A stretch of DNA of 64,000 nt from Fructobacillus broussonetiae (GTDB lineage Bacteria > Bacillota > Bacilli > Lactobacillales > Lactobacillaceae): NCBI RefSeq assembly GCF_018437275.1, contig NZ_JAAMFK010000001.1:237962-301961 (forward strand), read 5' to 3'. Both the position numbers and the translations under genes were made by a program. Every line of letters starts with the position of its first letter. The stretch's first letter is position 1. The notes under the pieces were generated by a model. The model worked only from the letters and a program-made list of their open reading frames with translations, ran no database searches and was not told the DNA's origin. Positions 41,194-49,400 of this stretch are shown here, piece by piece.

Positions 41194-42543
41194 TTAGAGC
41201 TGTGTTTCCTGTCGTTTTTGATAGTAGTCTGCCTGCATTTCGCGCAGGAGAGTGGCCAAGTAAATCTTGGCAGGCGCTTCGTCGACCATGGTAAAGAAGT
41301 CGAGCCAGCGATAGTGGTCCAAGGTGGCAATGTCGTACTGTTTTTCGTCTTTGACAACTTGTCCGTCGTAGAGCAAGTCCCCTGCTTCAGACACGCCAAG
41401 ACCGGCTGTCACCATTTTACCAAAGACTTTGCCCCGGAAACCGGAACCTTTGATTTTTTCGGTCAGTAACTTGTCAGCCTTGTGTTCCCATTCGGCAACC
41501 CAGGCCTTCAAATCCTTACCGGTTAACGTGAGGCGCATGGGGTGGATGGAGTGCGGAATGTCCTTTAAGAAGGTGTACTTGGACTTCGGACCAGCGGGTA
41601 AGTCGTTTAAGAAGAGCCCGGTCGACGCAATGGCGACGGGCAGGTCCATGAAGTCCTTTAGCGCGTCTAAGCAGTCCTCTGCTTGTTCTTCCTTTGACAC
41701 GGCCGGCTCATACGTCGTGGCCATGATGGTTTCTTCTTGGTCGATTCCAGCCTGGTTAACGTCTGCCACCCATTCGTCGTCACCGTCTTTTGCTGGTAAA
41801 TCGTCGGTATTAAAGGCCTTGACCCAGACGTCTGTCACCTTGTGGTTGTCGTCTAAGGTCATCTTGACCTGACCGACGTTTGCGCCGTAGCGACCGGCAG
41901 CGGCTAACCAGGTGCCGTTGTTGAGCTCACCGTCTGGAAGTAGGTGATGGGTGTGCGCACCGATAATGAGATTGATGTCGTAGTCCTTCGCCAAATCGCG
42001 GTCGGTTGGCAGACCCAAGTGGGAAAGCAAGATGACGACGTCGGCCTTTTTGCGTATCTCGGGCAAGTACTTGTCCAAGACGTCAGTTGGCTCTTCTGGG
42101 TACCAATCGAGCGTGTTGTAGGTCTGAAAGTAAGGCGCGGTCATCCCGATGACGGCGACCTTTGTTCCGTTTTCAGACTTGTAAATCTTGTAAGGCTTGG
42201 CCCAGCTTGGTTGGGTGCGCTTGGCACCGTCCTTCATGTTGGCGAGTAAGACGTCAAAGTTAGCCCTGTCGTAGAGGTGGTTCAACTCCTCGTGGGGCAT
42301 GACGAGCCCTTCGTTGTTACCGATGGTAACGGCGTTGTAGTGGGCGTCGTTTAAGATGTCGATGTTTGCTTTACCAAGCGTGATGTCGGTCAACGGGTGG
42401 AAACGGTCGATGGCATCACCAATGTCAAAGCGGAAGATGGTCCCGTTTTGGTCGGTTCCCTTCAGCAAAAAACGCTTAATCTTTGGCCATGGGCCGAAGT
42501 GCGAGTGCATGTCATTGGTGTGTCTGATGTCGAGTGTTTCCAT
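41194..42543 (-). CDS. Metallophosphoesterase / 5'-nucleotidase family (YunD-like)
   Basis: 449-residue two-domain protein of the UDP-sugar hydrolase/5'-nucleotidase family. Metal-binding motifs of the N-terminal domain: HTNDMHSHF (DxH), FDIGDAIDR (GD), IGNNEG in place of GNHE, LLSHLG and IGAHTHHLLP (GHxH-like). The C-terminal substrate domain includes LTGKDLKAWV. No signal peptide is visible, so it is probably cytoplasmic like YunD. In an operon with the YutD gene. The Asn for His change in GNNEG is typical of this subgroup. Confidence 0.85.
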   Translation of the reverse strand: METLDIRHTNDMHSHFGPWPKIKRFLLKGTDQNGTIFRFDIGDAIDRFHPLTDITLGKANIDILNDAHYNAVTIGNNEGLVMPHEELNHLYDRANFDVLLANMKDGAKRTQPSWAKPYKIYKSENGTKVAVIGMTAPYFQTYNTLDWYPEEPTDVLDKYLPEIRKKADVVILLSHLGLPTDRDLAKDYDINLIIGAHTHHLLPDGELNNGTWLAAAGRYGANVGQVKMTLDDNHKVTDVWVKAFNTDDLPAKDGDDEWVADVNQAGIDQEETIMATTYEPAVSKEEQAEDCLDALKDFMDLPVAIASTGLFLNDLPAGPKSKYTFLKDIPHSIHPMRLTLTGKDLKAWVAEWEHKADKLLTEKIKGSGFRGKVFGKMVTAGLGVSEAGDLLYDGQVVKDEKQYDIATLDHYRWLDFFTMVDEAPAKIYLATLLREMQADYYQKRQETQL

Positions 42544-42614
42544 GTTGCCCTCCTTAACTTTTATCTTAACATTATTTTACTGACACTCACTGATAAAATC
42601 AGCTTTTATGGACT

Positions 42615-42642
42615 AAAAAAGTCGCACCCGAGGGCGCGACTC
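42615..42642 (-). terminator. Terminator of the M24 peptidase gene
   Basis: GTCGCGCCC / GGGTGCGAC stem (one mismatch) and T6 on the minus strand. Confidence 0.75.
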
Positions 42643-42649
42643 AAACTTC

Positions 42650-43753
42650 TTAGCGTTCGATGATCAAGAGTTCCTTTGGAATCCCTGACGTCAAAACTTC
42701 ATGACCGTCCTCTGTTACAAGAACGTCGTCCTCAATTCGGACACCACCCTTGCCCTGCAAGTAGATACCAGGTTCGATGGTTAACAAGTTACCTGCAACG
42801 ACTTCATCGGATGAGCGCGTTGAAAGAATTGGTCCCTCGTGGATGTCCAAACCAGCACCGTGACCAGTTGAGTGGTTGTAGTACTGACCGTAACCTTCTT
42901 CTGTGATGTAGTCACGAGTGACCGCATCCACTTCAGAGGTGGACAATCCAGGCTTCAAGACGTCGATGCCGTCCTTGTTGGCCTGCAAAACGATGTCATA
43001 AATCTTCTTCAATTCAGGGTCGATGTCGCCCATGGCGATGGTACGCGTGACGTCAGACGTGTAACCGTCCACGTAGTAACCAAAGTCGATGGTGACCAAG
43101 TCTCCCTTTTCCAACTTCTTGTCTGTCGCAGTACCGTGAGCCATCGCTGAACGGGCACCAGAAGCAACGATTGTGTCAAAGGATGGCTTGTCTGCGCCGT
43201 ATTCCTTTTGCAAGGCATCCAAGCGGTTAGCCACTTCGCGTTCGGTCATGCCAACCTTAATTTCCTTCATCAATTGGTTGAAGGCCATCGTTGACGCTTC
43301 GGCAGCCTTACGCAAAGCCTCGGCTTCCTTTTCGTCCTTTACTTCACGCAAAGCTTCGACGGCACCTGGAATGGCATCAAATGTCACCTTCATTGGCAGG
43401 AGGTCTTCAATTTGTTCGTAAATGGCAAATGGCATGTCCGCTTCAAAGCCAAGCTTCTTGATGCCCATGGCTTGTACCTTACGAACGGCTTCTTCGTAAT
43501 AACCGCGGGTGATGGAAAGACCAACCCCCTGTGGCAAAGTATCAACGTACTCGTTTTCGTAACGGGCGTCCGTAATCAAAACGGCGTCGGCCAATGAAAC
43601 GACCAGAACACCATCACCGTTTCCTCCGGAGAAACCAGTCAAGTAGTCCATGTTGGAACCGTTCGTGACGATCAAGCCGTCCAACTCCAAGTTCTTCAAC
43701 AACTTTTGCAGCTTTTCAATGCGCTTTTCAATGCGCTTTTCAAAATATCCCAT
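42650..43753 (-). CDS. M24 family Xaa-Pro peptidase
   Basis: 367-residue metallopeptidase of the Xaa-Pro aminopeptidase/dipeptidase family. N-terminal creatinase-like domain (1-135, DGLIVTNGSNMDYLTGFSG) and pita-bread domain with metal ligands in TIDFGYYVDGYTSDVTRTI (two Asp), STGHGAGLDIHE (His), TIEPGIYL and RIEDDVLV (Glu). All ligands are present. The N-terminus has a five-residue repeat (EKRIEKRIEK) from a small tandem DNA repeat. ATG at 43753 follows GGAGG. Acts in cytoplasmic peptide breakdown; PepP or PepQ type not settled. Confidence 0.92.
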   Translation of the reverse strand: MGYFEKRIEKRIEKLQKLLKNLELDGLIVTNGSNMDYLTGFSGGNGDGVLVVSLADAVLITDARYENEYVDTLPQGVGLSITRGYYEEAVRKVQAMGIKKLGFEADMPFAIYEQIEDLLPMKVTFDAIPGAVEALREVKDEKEAEALRKAAEASTMAFNQLMKEIKVGMTEREVANRLDALQKEYGADKPSFDTIVASGARSAMAHGTATDKKLEKGDLVTIDFGYYVDGYTSDVTRTIAMGDIDPELKKIYDIVLQANKDGIDVLKPGLSTSEVDAVTRDYITEEGYGQYYNHSTGHGAGLDIHEGPILSTRSSDEVVAGNLLTIEPGIYLQGKGGVRIEDDVLVTEDGHEVLTSGIPKELLIIER

Positions 43754-43841
43754 GATAGACCTCCAATTGACGTGTTTTGCTTATTGTAGCATAGTTTCTC
43801 ATCTTTTTCTCATATAATCGCCAAAAGCTTTTTAAAGGAAC

Positions 43842-43867
43842 AAAAAAAGCAGCCTGAAGGCTGCTTC
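43842..43867 (-). terminator. Terminator of rplU-rpmA
   Basis: AAGCAGCC-TTCA-GGCTGCTT and T7 on the minus strand. Confidence 0.88.
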
Positions 43868-43876
43868 AATCAACAA

Positions 43877-44188
43877 TTATGCATTCAACATCTTGTTGTA
43901 TTCTTCCCGAGTATAAACGGAAACTTGGCGCTTTTCGCGACCCTTACGTTCGAACTTGACCACACCGTCAGTAAGTGCAAACAACGTATCGTCGTTTCCA
44001 CGCTTAACGTTAGCACCTGGGTAGATGTGCGTTCCACGTTGGCGGTAGATAATTGATCCAGCCGTCAATGCTTGTCCGTCGGCAACCTTCGTACCAAGAC
44101 GACGACCTGCTGAGTCACGTCCGTTGGCAGATGATCCACCTCCCTTGTGGTGGGCAAAGAGTTGTAAGTTATCTTGATTCATCAACAT
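43877..44188 (-). CDS. rpmA: 50S ribosomal protein L27
   Basis: 103-residue L27, whose N-terminus reaches the peptidyl-transferase centre. Core: [41 protein letters not shown]. It keeps the Firmicute-type N-terminal extension ending QLFA before HHKGGGSS, which the protease Prp removes in Staphylococcus. Unusually, no Prp gene lies between rplU and rpmA here (27-base gap). ATG at 44188 has AGGAG nine bases upstream; a second ATG lies two codons later. Confidence 0.96.
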   Translation of the reverse strand: MLMNQDNLQLFAHHKGGGSSANGRDSAGRRLGTKVADGQALTAGSIIYRQRGTHIYPGANVKRGNDDTLFALTDGVVKFERKGREKRQVSVYTREEYNKMLNA

Positions 44189-44215
44189 AAGTCTATTCTC
44201 CTTTTACAGTGATGA

Positions 44216-44515
44216 TTACGCGATGGAATCAATCGTCACGCGCGTGTATGGTTGGCGGTGTCCCTGCTTCGTGTGGGAGTGCTTCTTAGGACGGTACTTG
44301 AAAGTAACAACCTTCTTTTCCTTACCTTGCTTTTCCACAGTAGCAGTAACCTTAGCACCTTCAACAAAAGGTGTACCGATCTTTGAGTCGGTCAAGACTA
44401 CTTGGTCGAAGACAACCTTGTCTCCTTCTTGGGCGTCCAACTTTTCAACAAAGATGGTATCACCTTCAGCGACCTTGTATTGCTTGCCGCCAGTAACAAT
44501 AATTGCGTATGCCAT
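44216..44515 (-). CDS. rplU: 50S ribosomal protein L21
   Basis: 99-residue L21 starting [19 protein letters not shown], with the family end [21 protein letters not shown]. Headed by an L21 leader and a strong promoter; followed directly by rpmA. Confidence 0.97.
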   Translation of the reverse strand: MAYAIIVTGGKQYKVAEGDTIFVEKLDAQEGDKVVFDQVVLTDSKIGTPFVEGAKVTATVEKQGKEKKVVTFKYRPKKHSHTKQGHRQPYTRVTIDSIA

Positions 44516-44529
44516 TATTGAATTCTCCT

Positions 44530-44612
44530 TTTATACTTAGACTCACCAATCCGAGGCGGTTCATCAGAACTAGCTTATACCTGAATCGTGTGGTTGTAGC
44601 TGCGCTAACAAC
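44530..44612 (-). promoter_or_regulatory. L21 ribosomal leader
   Basis: About 80 nt between promoter and rplU with the features of the Firmicute L21 leader, including GAACCGCCTCGGATTGG near its 3' end and a stem-loop around GCGCAGCTACAACC. Presumed autoregulatory site for L21. Boundaries are approximate. Confidence 0.6.
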
Positions 44613-44618
44613 TCATTA

Positions 44619-44647
44619 AGTATAGCAGGGGCTTTAAAAAATTGCAA
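44619..44647 (-). promoter_or_regulatory. Promoter of rplU-rpmA
   Basis: Minus strand TTGCAA, 17 bases, TATACT. The -35 box lies only 11 bases from the end of the TetR pseudogene. Confidence 0.75.
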
Positions 44648-44657
44648 GAAATGAGGC

Positions 44658-45263
44658 TTATTCCGCCATTTCTTCTCCCTCATTTTGGCCCAGTTCGCAT
44701 GAAAAGTCAAAGAGTGCCTGGGCTGATTTTTTAGTACGTCCCTGTGAGTTGCGCCAGAGGGCCTTAAATTTTTCGACGACCTCTTCTTCCTCAAGGGGCA
44801 TCCCCTCCTCCAGCCAGAGCGACACTGCCGCAAAGTAAGCGGCCACCATCATCTCCCACTGGAAGATAATCCGTGTCTTCATCGTGCCGGGTACCATGTC
44901 TAAGAGCGCGATATCGCGACGCTTGCGCAGACGCTCCAGTAGTAAGAACAGCAAATCCGTGTCCTTATTATGGTTAAAGATCGCGTGGTAAAAAGCGCCC
45001 TTATCCTTCACCTCTAAAAGCATGGCATAGCAGGAGAAAGAACCTTCGCTGTGTTGCAGTAGTTGATCAACCAAGTGACTGTTCACATCAAAAATAAGAT
45101 CTTCTTTGTTGTTGTAGTGCCGGTAAAAGGTCCCCCGTGTGATATGGGTGTGAACGAGCAATTCCGAAATTTAAAATTTTTCCTTCTTTGTCATTAAGGC
45201 AATCGCCGAGCTGCGCAAAACTTGTCTTGAGCGCAAGACGCGGGCGTCCATTAATTTTTCCAT
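44658..45263 (-). pseudogene. TetR/AcrR-family regulator interrupted by an in-frame stop
   Basis: Read from the ATG at 45263 (GGAG seven bases upstream) the frame gives a TetR N-terminus MEKLMDARVLRSRQVL...TKKEKF, then TAA at codon 31 (45171-45173), then continues in the same frame with ISELLVHTHITRGTFYRHY, the recognition helix, and a normal C-terminal domain to 44658. Without the stop it would be a 201-residue regulator. A downstream TTG restart would lack most of the first helix. A point nonsense mutation (or suppression) is the simplest reading. A target could be the adjacent pump/PnuC genes. Confidence 0.8.
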
Positions 45264-45368
45264 GAGCTATCTCCCATCGCATTTTATTCCTGTTGCATCA
45301 ACAACATTAATTCACGCTGAGTATAGCAAGGGCCATAACAAAAGGCTCTTTTTTGCAACCTAAATGGC

Positions 45369-45414
45369 AAAAGAGGTCAAAAGCGTGTCCTAAACGACAC
45401 TTTTGACCTCTTTT
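45369..45414. terminator. Strong bidirectional terminator
   Basis: AAAAGAGGTCAAAAGCGTGTC pairs with GACACTTTTGACCTCTTTT around a six-base loop; ends the SMR-pnuC transcript. Confidence 0.85.
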
Positions 45415-45449
45415 TATTCCCTTAATTTCAAAATTAAGTTAATGGGTAA

Positions 45450-46220
45450 TTAAACGCGTTCGGCGATTTCCTTCTTAACGGAACGGGCCCATGGTGAGAA
45501 CCACAAACCAAGAACATCGTTACCCAAGTACAAGATGTACGTTGCGAAGAGAACCCAGTTGGCGTCCCCTTGCAATGCTGTAAGTCCCCAAAGGGTAACA
45601 GACATCAAACCTTGCAACGTCCACATCCAGTACTGTGCGCGGTACTTTGAAATCGTCAACGTTGCGCCAACGATACCGATGGTTGCCGCAGCAGCATCGA
45701 TTTCAGGACGTGGAGCGTTGAAGACGTAAGCATCCATTGCAAACAACAAGATGTAGGCAACGATGGCCGTTACAACGGCGATCACCCATCCGTTCTTGTC
45801 CATGGCCTTGATCTTACGGTTCTGCCAAGCGTTACCAAAGAGCATGAAGTTCAAGTCCAAGGTAACAAGGTAGATCATCTGCATCACGATGTCTGAGTAG
45901 TTACGTGAGTGAAGGGCAACAATTGAGATCAAGATGGCGGAAATGAATCCCAACAAACCGTTGATTCGACGGTTTGCCGTAATGGCCAACGTACAAGTGA
46001 AACCGATGGCTCCACCGAGCATTGACATCACGGACAAGTAGTTCAAGCCGTGGGCCAAACCAGTTGCGATGATGACAATTAGACCAATTGCGAGCCATAC
46101 GTATGATGAACGGTCCCATCCTGAGAACCCTTCCTTATAGTATGACCAAGTGAAAATCTGCTTCATGTTTTGCTTGACTTCCGGCCAAGTAAAACCAGAT
46201 TTTGTTTTATTTTCTGCCAT
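45450..46220 (-). CDS. pnuC: PnuC family nicotinamide riboside-type transporter
   Basis: 256-residue membrane protein with about seven helices. After a basic N-terminal stretch the PnuC core is visible: GAIGFTCTLAITANRRINGLLGF, YSDIVMQMIYLVTLDLNFML and a late GNDVLGLWFSPW. The family takes up nicotinamide riboside or related vitamins by facilitated diffusion. It lies 43 bases behind an SMR gene with a 7-bp hairpin between them, so both are one transcript. Substrate not proved. Confidence 0.9.
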   Translation of the reverse strand: MAENKTKSGFTWPEVKQNMKQIFTWSYYKEGFSGWDRSSYVWLAIGLIVIIATGLAHGLNYLSVMSMLGGAIGFTCTLAITANRRINGLLGFISAILISIVALHSRNYSDIVMQMIYLVTLDLNFMLFGNAWQNRKIKAMDKNGWVIAVVTAIVAYILLFAMDAYVFNAPRPEIDAAAATIGIVGATLTISKYRAQYWMWTLQGLMSVTLWGLTALQGDANWVLFATYILYLGNDVLGLWFSPWARSVKKEIAERV

Positions 46221-46236
46221 GTATTCCTCCTATATC

Positions 46237-46258
46237 GCGTAGAAATGGCTATCTACGC
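46237..46258 (-). promoter_or_regulatory. Hairpin upstream of the pnuC ribosome site
   Basis: Minus strand GCGTAGA-TAGCCATT-TCTACGC, a perfect 7-bp stem ending about six bases before AGGAGG of pnuC. Could be an RNA element controlling translation; no known riboswitch recognised. Confidence 0.4.
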
Positions 46259-46263
46259 AAAAA

Positions 46264-46590
46264 CTAATGTACGCGCCCGAAGAGGTTAACCAGAACCACT
46301 CCAATAATTAGTAGTATGAGGCCAACGATTGTTTGCCAGTTCAAAGAAACTTTGAAGACAAGCACACTCAAGCTCGTGATTATAAGTATACCACTCGCAC
46401 ACCAAATAGCGTATGCCAGGTGCACTGGAATGTTACGAACGACAATGGCCAGTAAAAAGAACGAAAGCCCGTAACAAGCCAAAGTTAGAATGGTCGGTAA
46501 CAGTTTTGTAAAACCGTCTGTCATACCGATAAGCATGGTACCGCTGGTCTCAGCGGCAACAGCCAAAAATAGATAAAAATACGGTAACAT
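46264..46590 (-). CDS. SMR family efflux protein (EmrE/QacE-like)
   Basis: 108-residue four-helix small multidrug resistance protein. Helix 1 has the essential Glu in AVAAETSGTMLIG; helix 3 has HLAYAIWCASGILIIT; helix 4 NWQTIVGLILLIIGVVLVNL. SMR proteins export cationic drugs or guanidinium in exchange for protons as antiparallel dimers. No guanidine riboswitch is seen upstream. First gene of a likely operon with pnuC. Substrate unknown. Confidence 0.92.
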   Translation of the reverse strand: MLPYFYLFLAVAAETSGTMLIGMTDGFTKLLPTILTLACYGLSFFLLAIVVRNIPVHLAYAIWCASGILIITSLSVLVFKVSLNWQTIVGLILLIIGVVLVNLFGRVH

Positions 46591-46774
46591 TTCAATCTCC
46601 TTTACTACCGAAATATTATCCTTGATTTACCAAAAATTAACAAGAATAACATTTGAACCTAGACCGCTATTAAAAAGCGTCGGCAACGCAGTTTTAAAAG
46701 CCTAACCAAGCGCTCATTTAGACTAGAAAAGCGTTGTTCTTTCTGCTAAACTAATGGACGTACTAGATTCAATT

Positions 46775-46848
46775 GCACTGGTAGCTCAGCTGGATAGAGC
46801 AGCCGGTTTCTACCCGGCAGGTCGAGGGTTCGACTCCCCCTCAGTGCA
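46775..46848 (+). tRNA. tRNA-Arg (anticodon UCU)
   Basis: 74-nt cloverleaf: acceptor GCACTGG with TCAGTGC, D arm GCTCAGCTGGATAGAGC, anticodon stem GCCGG/CCGGC around TTTCTAC (anticodon TCT, reading AGA), T loop TTCGACT. Discriminator A. CCA is not encoded. Followed by its own terminator. Confidence 0.95.
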
Positions 46849-46851
46849 TAG

Positions 46852-46886
46852 AAAGCAGTCAGGCTTTAGCCTGGCTGCTTTTTTTC
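46852..46886 (+). terminator. Terminator of tRNA-Arg
   Basis: AAAGCAGTCAGGC-TTTA-GCCTGGCTGCTTT and T7. Confidence 0.9.
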
Positions 46887-46955
46887 GTCATCAATTACCA
46901 TGCCTTTCTCACTTAACAAGTTAAGAAGGTCGTCAGCCGATAATCCACTAGTCAT
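46866..46955 (-). CDS. Possible 29-aa peptide
   Basis: Small ORF MTSGLSADDLLNLLSEKG... with GAGGTGG upstream of its ATG, reading into the tRNA terminator. It has a helix-like LSADDLLNLLSEKG segment. No homologue recognised; may be a remnant or chance. Confidence 0.25.
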   Translation of the reverse strand: MTSGLSADDLLNLLSEKGMVIDDEKKQPG

Positions 46956-46976
46956 TTTCCACCTCATTTAGGGCAT

Positions 46977-47004
46977 AAAAAAATCCCAGACTCAATGCCT
47001 GGGA
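46977..47004 (-). terminator. Terminator-like hairpin without an obvious gene
   Basis: TCCCAG / CTGGGA stem followed by T7 on the minus strand. No coding gene lies upstream of it on that strand between 47005 and 47168. Confidence 0.65.
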
Positions 47005-47081
47005 ACTTGACCTACCTACACTATATAATTACCTCCATCCTTTAGCCAGTGCTTATTCCAAATCAGAATAACGCCCCTGCC

Positions 47082-47109
47082 TTGCAATTTTTTCTAACTC
47101 CCATACAAT
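47082..47109 (+). promoter_or_regulatory. Promoter of the 84-aa protein gene
   Basis: TTGCAA at 47082-47087, 16 bases, TACAAT at 47104-47109. Confidence 0.65.
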
Positions 47110-47168
47110 AAGGGAGAAGATTCATTTGAATTTAACGTAGATAAAAATCACAGACAGAAGAGGAAATT

Positions 47169-47423
47169 ATGGTTCAATACAATTTCGTTGTCGCTTCCGC
47201 TCGAGTGGAGACCAACGTGTCACTACCAATCACGCCCCAAATGGGCGACGTCATTTCACTGACGACGGGCGTTTCAACGCCCCACTACCTCGTTCACCGC
47301 GTTGAGTTGTTCGCCAACTCAGAAGTCGTGAACCTCCACGTGCAACGCTTCCCTGATCAACTGTCAGCGAAGCTTGCGATTGATGGCTTCCGCAACATGC
47401 GAAACTTCATCGAAGTCGATTAA
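47169..47423 (+). CDS. Small hypothetical protein, 84 aa
   Basis: Not recognised. Soluble, beta-rich looking protein MVQYNFVVASARVETNVSLP... with SLTTGVSTPHYLVHRVELF and an Ile-Glu-Val-Asp end. AGAGGAAATT precedes the ATG. It has its own promoter and terminator and codon use like the core genome (AAC, TTC, GAC), so it is probably a real and expressed lineage-specific gene. Confidence 0.7.
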   Translation: MVQYNFVVASARVETNVSLPITPQMGDVISLTTGVSTPHYLVHRVELFANSEVVNLHVQRFPDQLSAKLAIDGFRNMRNFIEVD

Positions 47424-47432
47424 TAATCAAAA

Positions 47433-47466
47433 TAAAAAGGACTGCCAAAACGGCGGTCCTTTTTTG
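47433..47466 (+). terminator. Bidirectional terminator
   Basis: AAAGGACTGCC / GGCGGTCCTTT with T6; lies between convergent genes. Confidence 0.85.
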
Positions 47467-47475
47467 TATCTTCAA

Positions 47476-48135
47476 TTAGAAGTGAGCCTTAATCTTGTAG
47501 ATTGGTTGACCCTTAGCCAAGAACTTTTCTTCGTACTCGGTCTTGATGTTTCCTTCGACCTTGTCCGCGTCGGCGTGCAAATCGAGCGTGTAGTCCTCAG
47601 GCGTCCAGCGCATACCGAAGTCCATGAAGGAAACCATGGAGTATTCGAACAAATGGCGATTGTCTGTCTTGAATTCGACTTCCCCACCCTCAGGCAAAAC
47701 GGCCTTGTAGGATGAAAGGAATGACTTGTAGGTCAAACGACGCGCTTCGTGACGAGTCTTTGGCCATGGATCAGAGAAGTTCAAGTAAATCTTTTGAATT
47801 TCAGCCTTTTCGAAGTAAGTTTCAACACCAGAACCGTTACCGTAGATGTAACGGAGGTTAGGCAAAATGCCGACCTGGTCGAATGACTTACGACCGGCAA
47901 TGGCAACGGCCGTTTCTTGAATTTCCATACCGATGTAGTTGATTTCTGGGTGAGCTAAGGCCATCCCCAAGATGAACTGTCCCTTACCGGAACCGATTTC
48001 AACGTGGATGGGTTGTTTTTTGTCAAAGATTTCTTGCCAGTGGCCCTTCAATTCCTGAGCGTGGTTTTGAGTGATGACAAGGTCTTGGTGGGCTTCAAGC
48101 CAAGGTTTGGCCCATGGTTTTGAGCGTAAATGCAT
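47476..48135 (-). CDS. trmB: tRNA (guanine46-N7)-methyltransferase
   Basis: 219-residue class I methyltransferase forming m7G46 in tRNA. SAM loop VEIGSGKGQFIL, then NYIGMEIQE, YLNFSDPWPKTRHEARRL (the family signature) and the end TEYEEKFLAKGQPIYKI. Precedes nothing in operon but follows ecsB after 14 bases; the ecsA-ecsB-trmB order is common in lactobacilli. Confidence 0.96.
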   Translation of the reverse strand: MHLRSKPWAKPWLEAHQDLVITQNHAQELKGHWQEIFDKKQPIHVEIGSGKGQFILGMALAHPEINYIGMEIQETAVAIAGRKSFDQVGILPNLRYIYGNGSGVETYFEKAEIQKIYLNFSDPWPKTRHEARRLTYKSFLSSYKAVLPEGGEVEFKTDNRHLFEYSMVSFMDFGMRWTPEDYTLDLHADADKVEGNIKTEYEEKFLAKGQPIYKIKAHF

Positions 48136-48149
48136 AGTAAGGTCCTTAT

Positions 48150-49400
48150 TTATTTGATTTGTTTTTGAATGTAAAGTCGATTAACGAACAGGTTCGTAAT
48201 GAATCCTGTTGAAAGAACAGTAGCAGCCTCATCACCTTTGAAAATCACTAAGATGATGGTTAAGGCTAACGTAAAGAGTGAGGACAAAGCAAGCAAGATA
48301 TTGCTGAAGTCCTTTTGCTTAGTGGCTTTATCAGAAAAGAGTAAGTCCGTCCACAAGACGGCTTCCGCCTTGCCATAGAATGGCAAGAGTTGGCGGTTCA
48401 TCAAGTAGATGAGCAAGGCCGTGATGCCGGCAAACAACCAATGTGCTGATGGGTCAACGGCAAGGAGTAAGACGGCGCCTACAATCAACTGACGGAACAC
48501 GAGGTTCAAGCCAGAAGTTGAACGGGCCATGCGGCGAATCATCAGTTGCTTGTACGCTGACTTTTGTCCCAGGAACTTCAATAAGCCATCAAGGTAGCGA
48601 CGGCGCTTGCTTTGGTTACTTTGACCCGGCACTTCCGCAAAGAGTGAGAAGAATCGGTAGCGCTTGCTCTCTTCTTTTTCAGCTTGAGCGACGGCATTAT
48701 CGAACACGACCGTCCCGGACTTTTTCATGTAGCGTGTCTGATAGATACGCAAGAACGCAAAGAGAAAGGCGAAGAACAAGGCGATGGCTTCCACCCAAAC
48801 GTTCAAGTAGATGAAACACCAGACGGTGATGATGGCAATCGTCCAGTTAATGCGGGCAAAGAGCTTTGGCTGTTCGGCGAGCTTGGCTGAGATTAATCGT
48901 GCAACCTCCCCTTCCAACATCGCCGTCTTGACGAAGATGATGACAAGGAAAAGATTGAAGGCCGACACCCAGGAAAGGTCCGTGTTTGCGATGATGGGCA
49001 GACTAATCAAAAAGAATGCAGTCTGCCAGATCAAAGCGAGAAGAAGTGAAAATCGCTTTGCCTGCTTTAAGTAACCGTGAACGAGCAAACCATCCGCGGA
49101 AGCCAAGAAGACCGTGTCTGCCTTCTTAAAGTAGGTCTGAAGGTTTCCAAAGAGCAAACCAACTGACAACCAAAGGAAAAGGGCCAATTGCCAGTATGTC
49201 CAGTCAGTGTTTAGAATGGACAAATCCTGGTCCATGGCAGAACGGTAAACGAGCACCGCTCCCCCAAAAGCAATCATCAAAAAGATTAAAAAGTGGTCGT
49301 TGAAGAGCAACTTCAAATACTTTTTTGTTTCTTTCAGGCTTTTATCACGTCGACTCGCGTAGAGCTCGTGTAGTTTAATTGTGAAATCTGCCTTTTTCAT
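48150..49400 (-). CDS. ecsB: ABC transporter permease EcsB
   Basis: 416-residue polytopic permease of the Ecs transporter, which influences regulated membrane proteolysis, secretion and sex-pheromone export in Firmicutes. Hydrophobic segments include FLIFLMIAFGGAVLVY, LALFLWLSVGLLFG and TWVCFIYLNVWVEAIALFFAFLFAF-like stretches; LASADGLLVHGY is a typical EcsB cytoplasmic segment. Its ATG overlaps the ecsA stop by four bases. Confidence 0.93.
   Translation of the reverse strand: MKKADFTIKLHELYASRRDKSLKETKKYLKLLFNDHFLIFLMIAFGGAVLVYRSAMDQDLSILNTDWTYWQLALFLWLSVGLLFGNLQTYFKKADTVFLASADGLLVHGYLKQAKRFSLLLALIWQTAFFLISLPIIANTDLSWVSAFNLFLVIIFVKTAMLEGEVARLISAKLAEQPKLFARINWTIAIITVWCFIYLNVWVEAIALFFAFLFAFLRIYQTRYMKKSGTVVFDNAVAQAEKEESKRYRFFSLFAEVPGQSNQSKRRRYLDGLLKFLGQKSAYKQLMIRRMARSTSGLNLVFRQLIVGAVLLLAVDPSAHWLFAGITALLIYLMNRQLLPFYGKAEAVLWTDLLFSDKATKQKDFSNILLALSSLFTLALTIILVIFKGDEAATVLSTGFITNLFVNRLYIQKQIK

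Noticed and set aside
43700..43745. Short tandem repeat at the M24 peptidase N-terminus as a phase-variation tract
   Set aside because: Only about two units of 15 bases, in frame; no sign of switching.
45088..45282. 64-codon frame taken at first as a frameshifted TetR N-terminus
   Set aside because: The true TetR N-terminus is in the same frame as the downstream part, broken by a TAA; this frame is out of register and unlike TetR.
46600..46680. Guanidine riboswitch ahead of the SMR gene
   Set aside because: No ACGR-type loops or mini-ykkC hairpins are visible.
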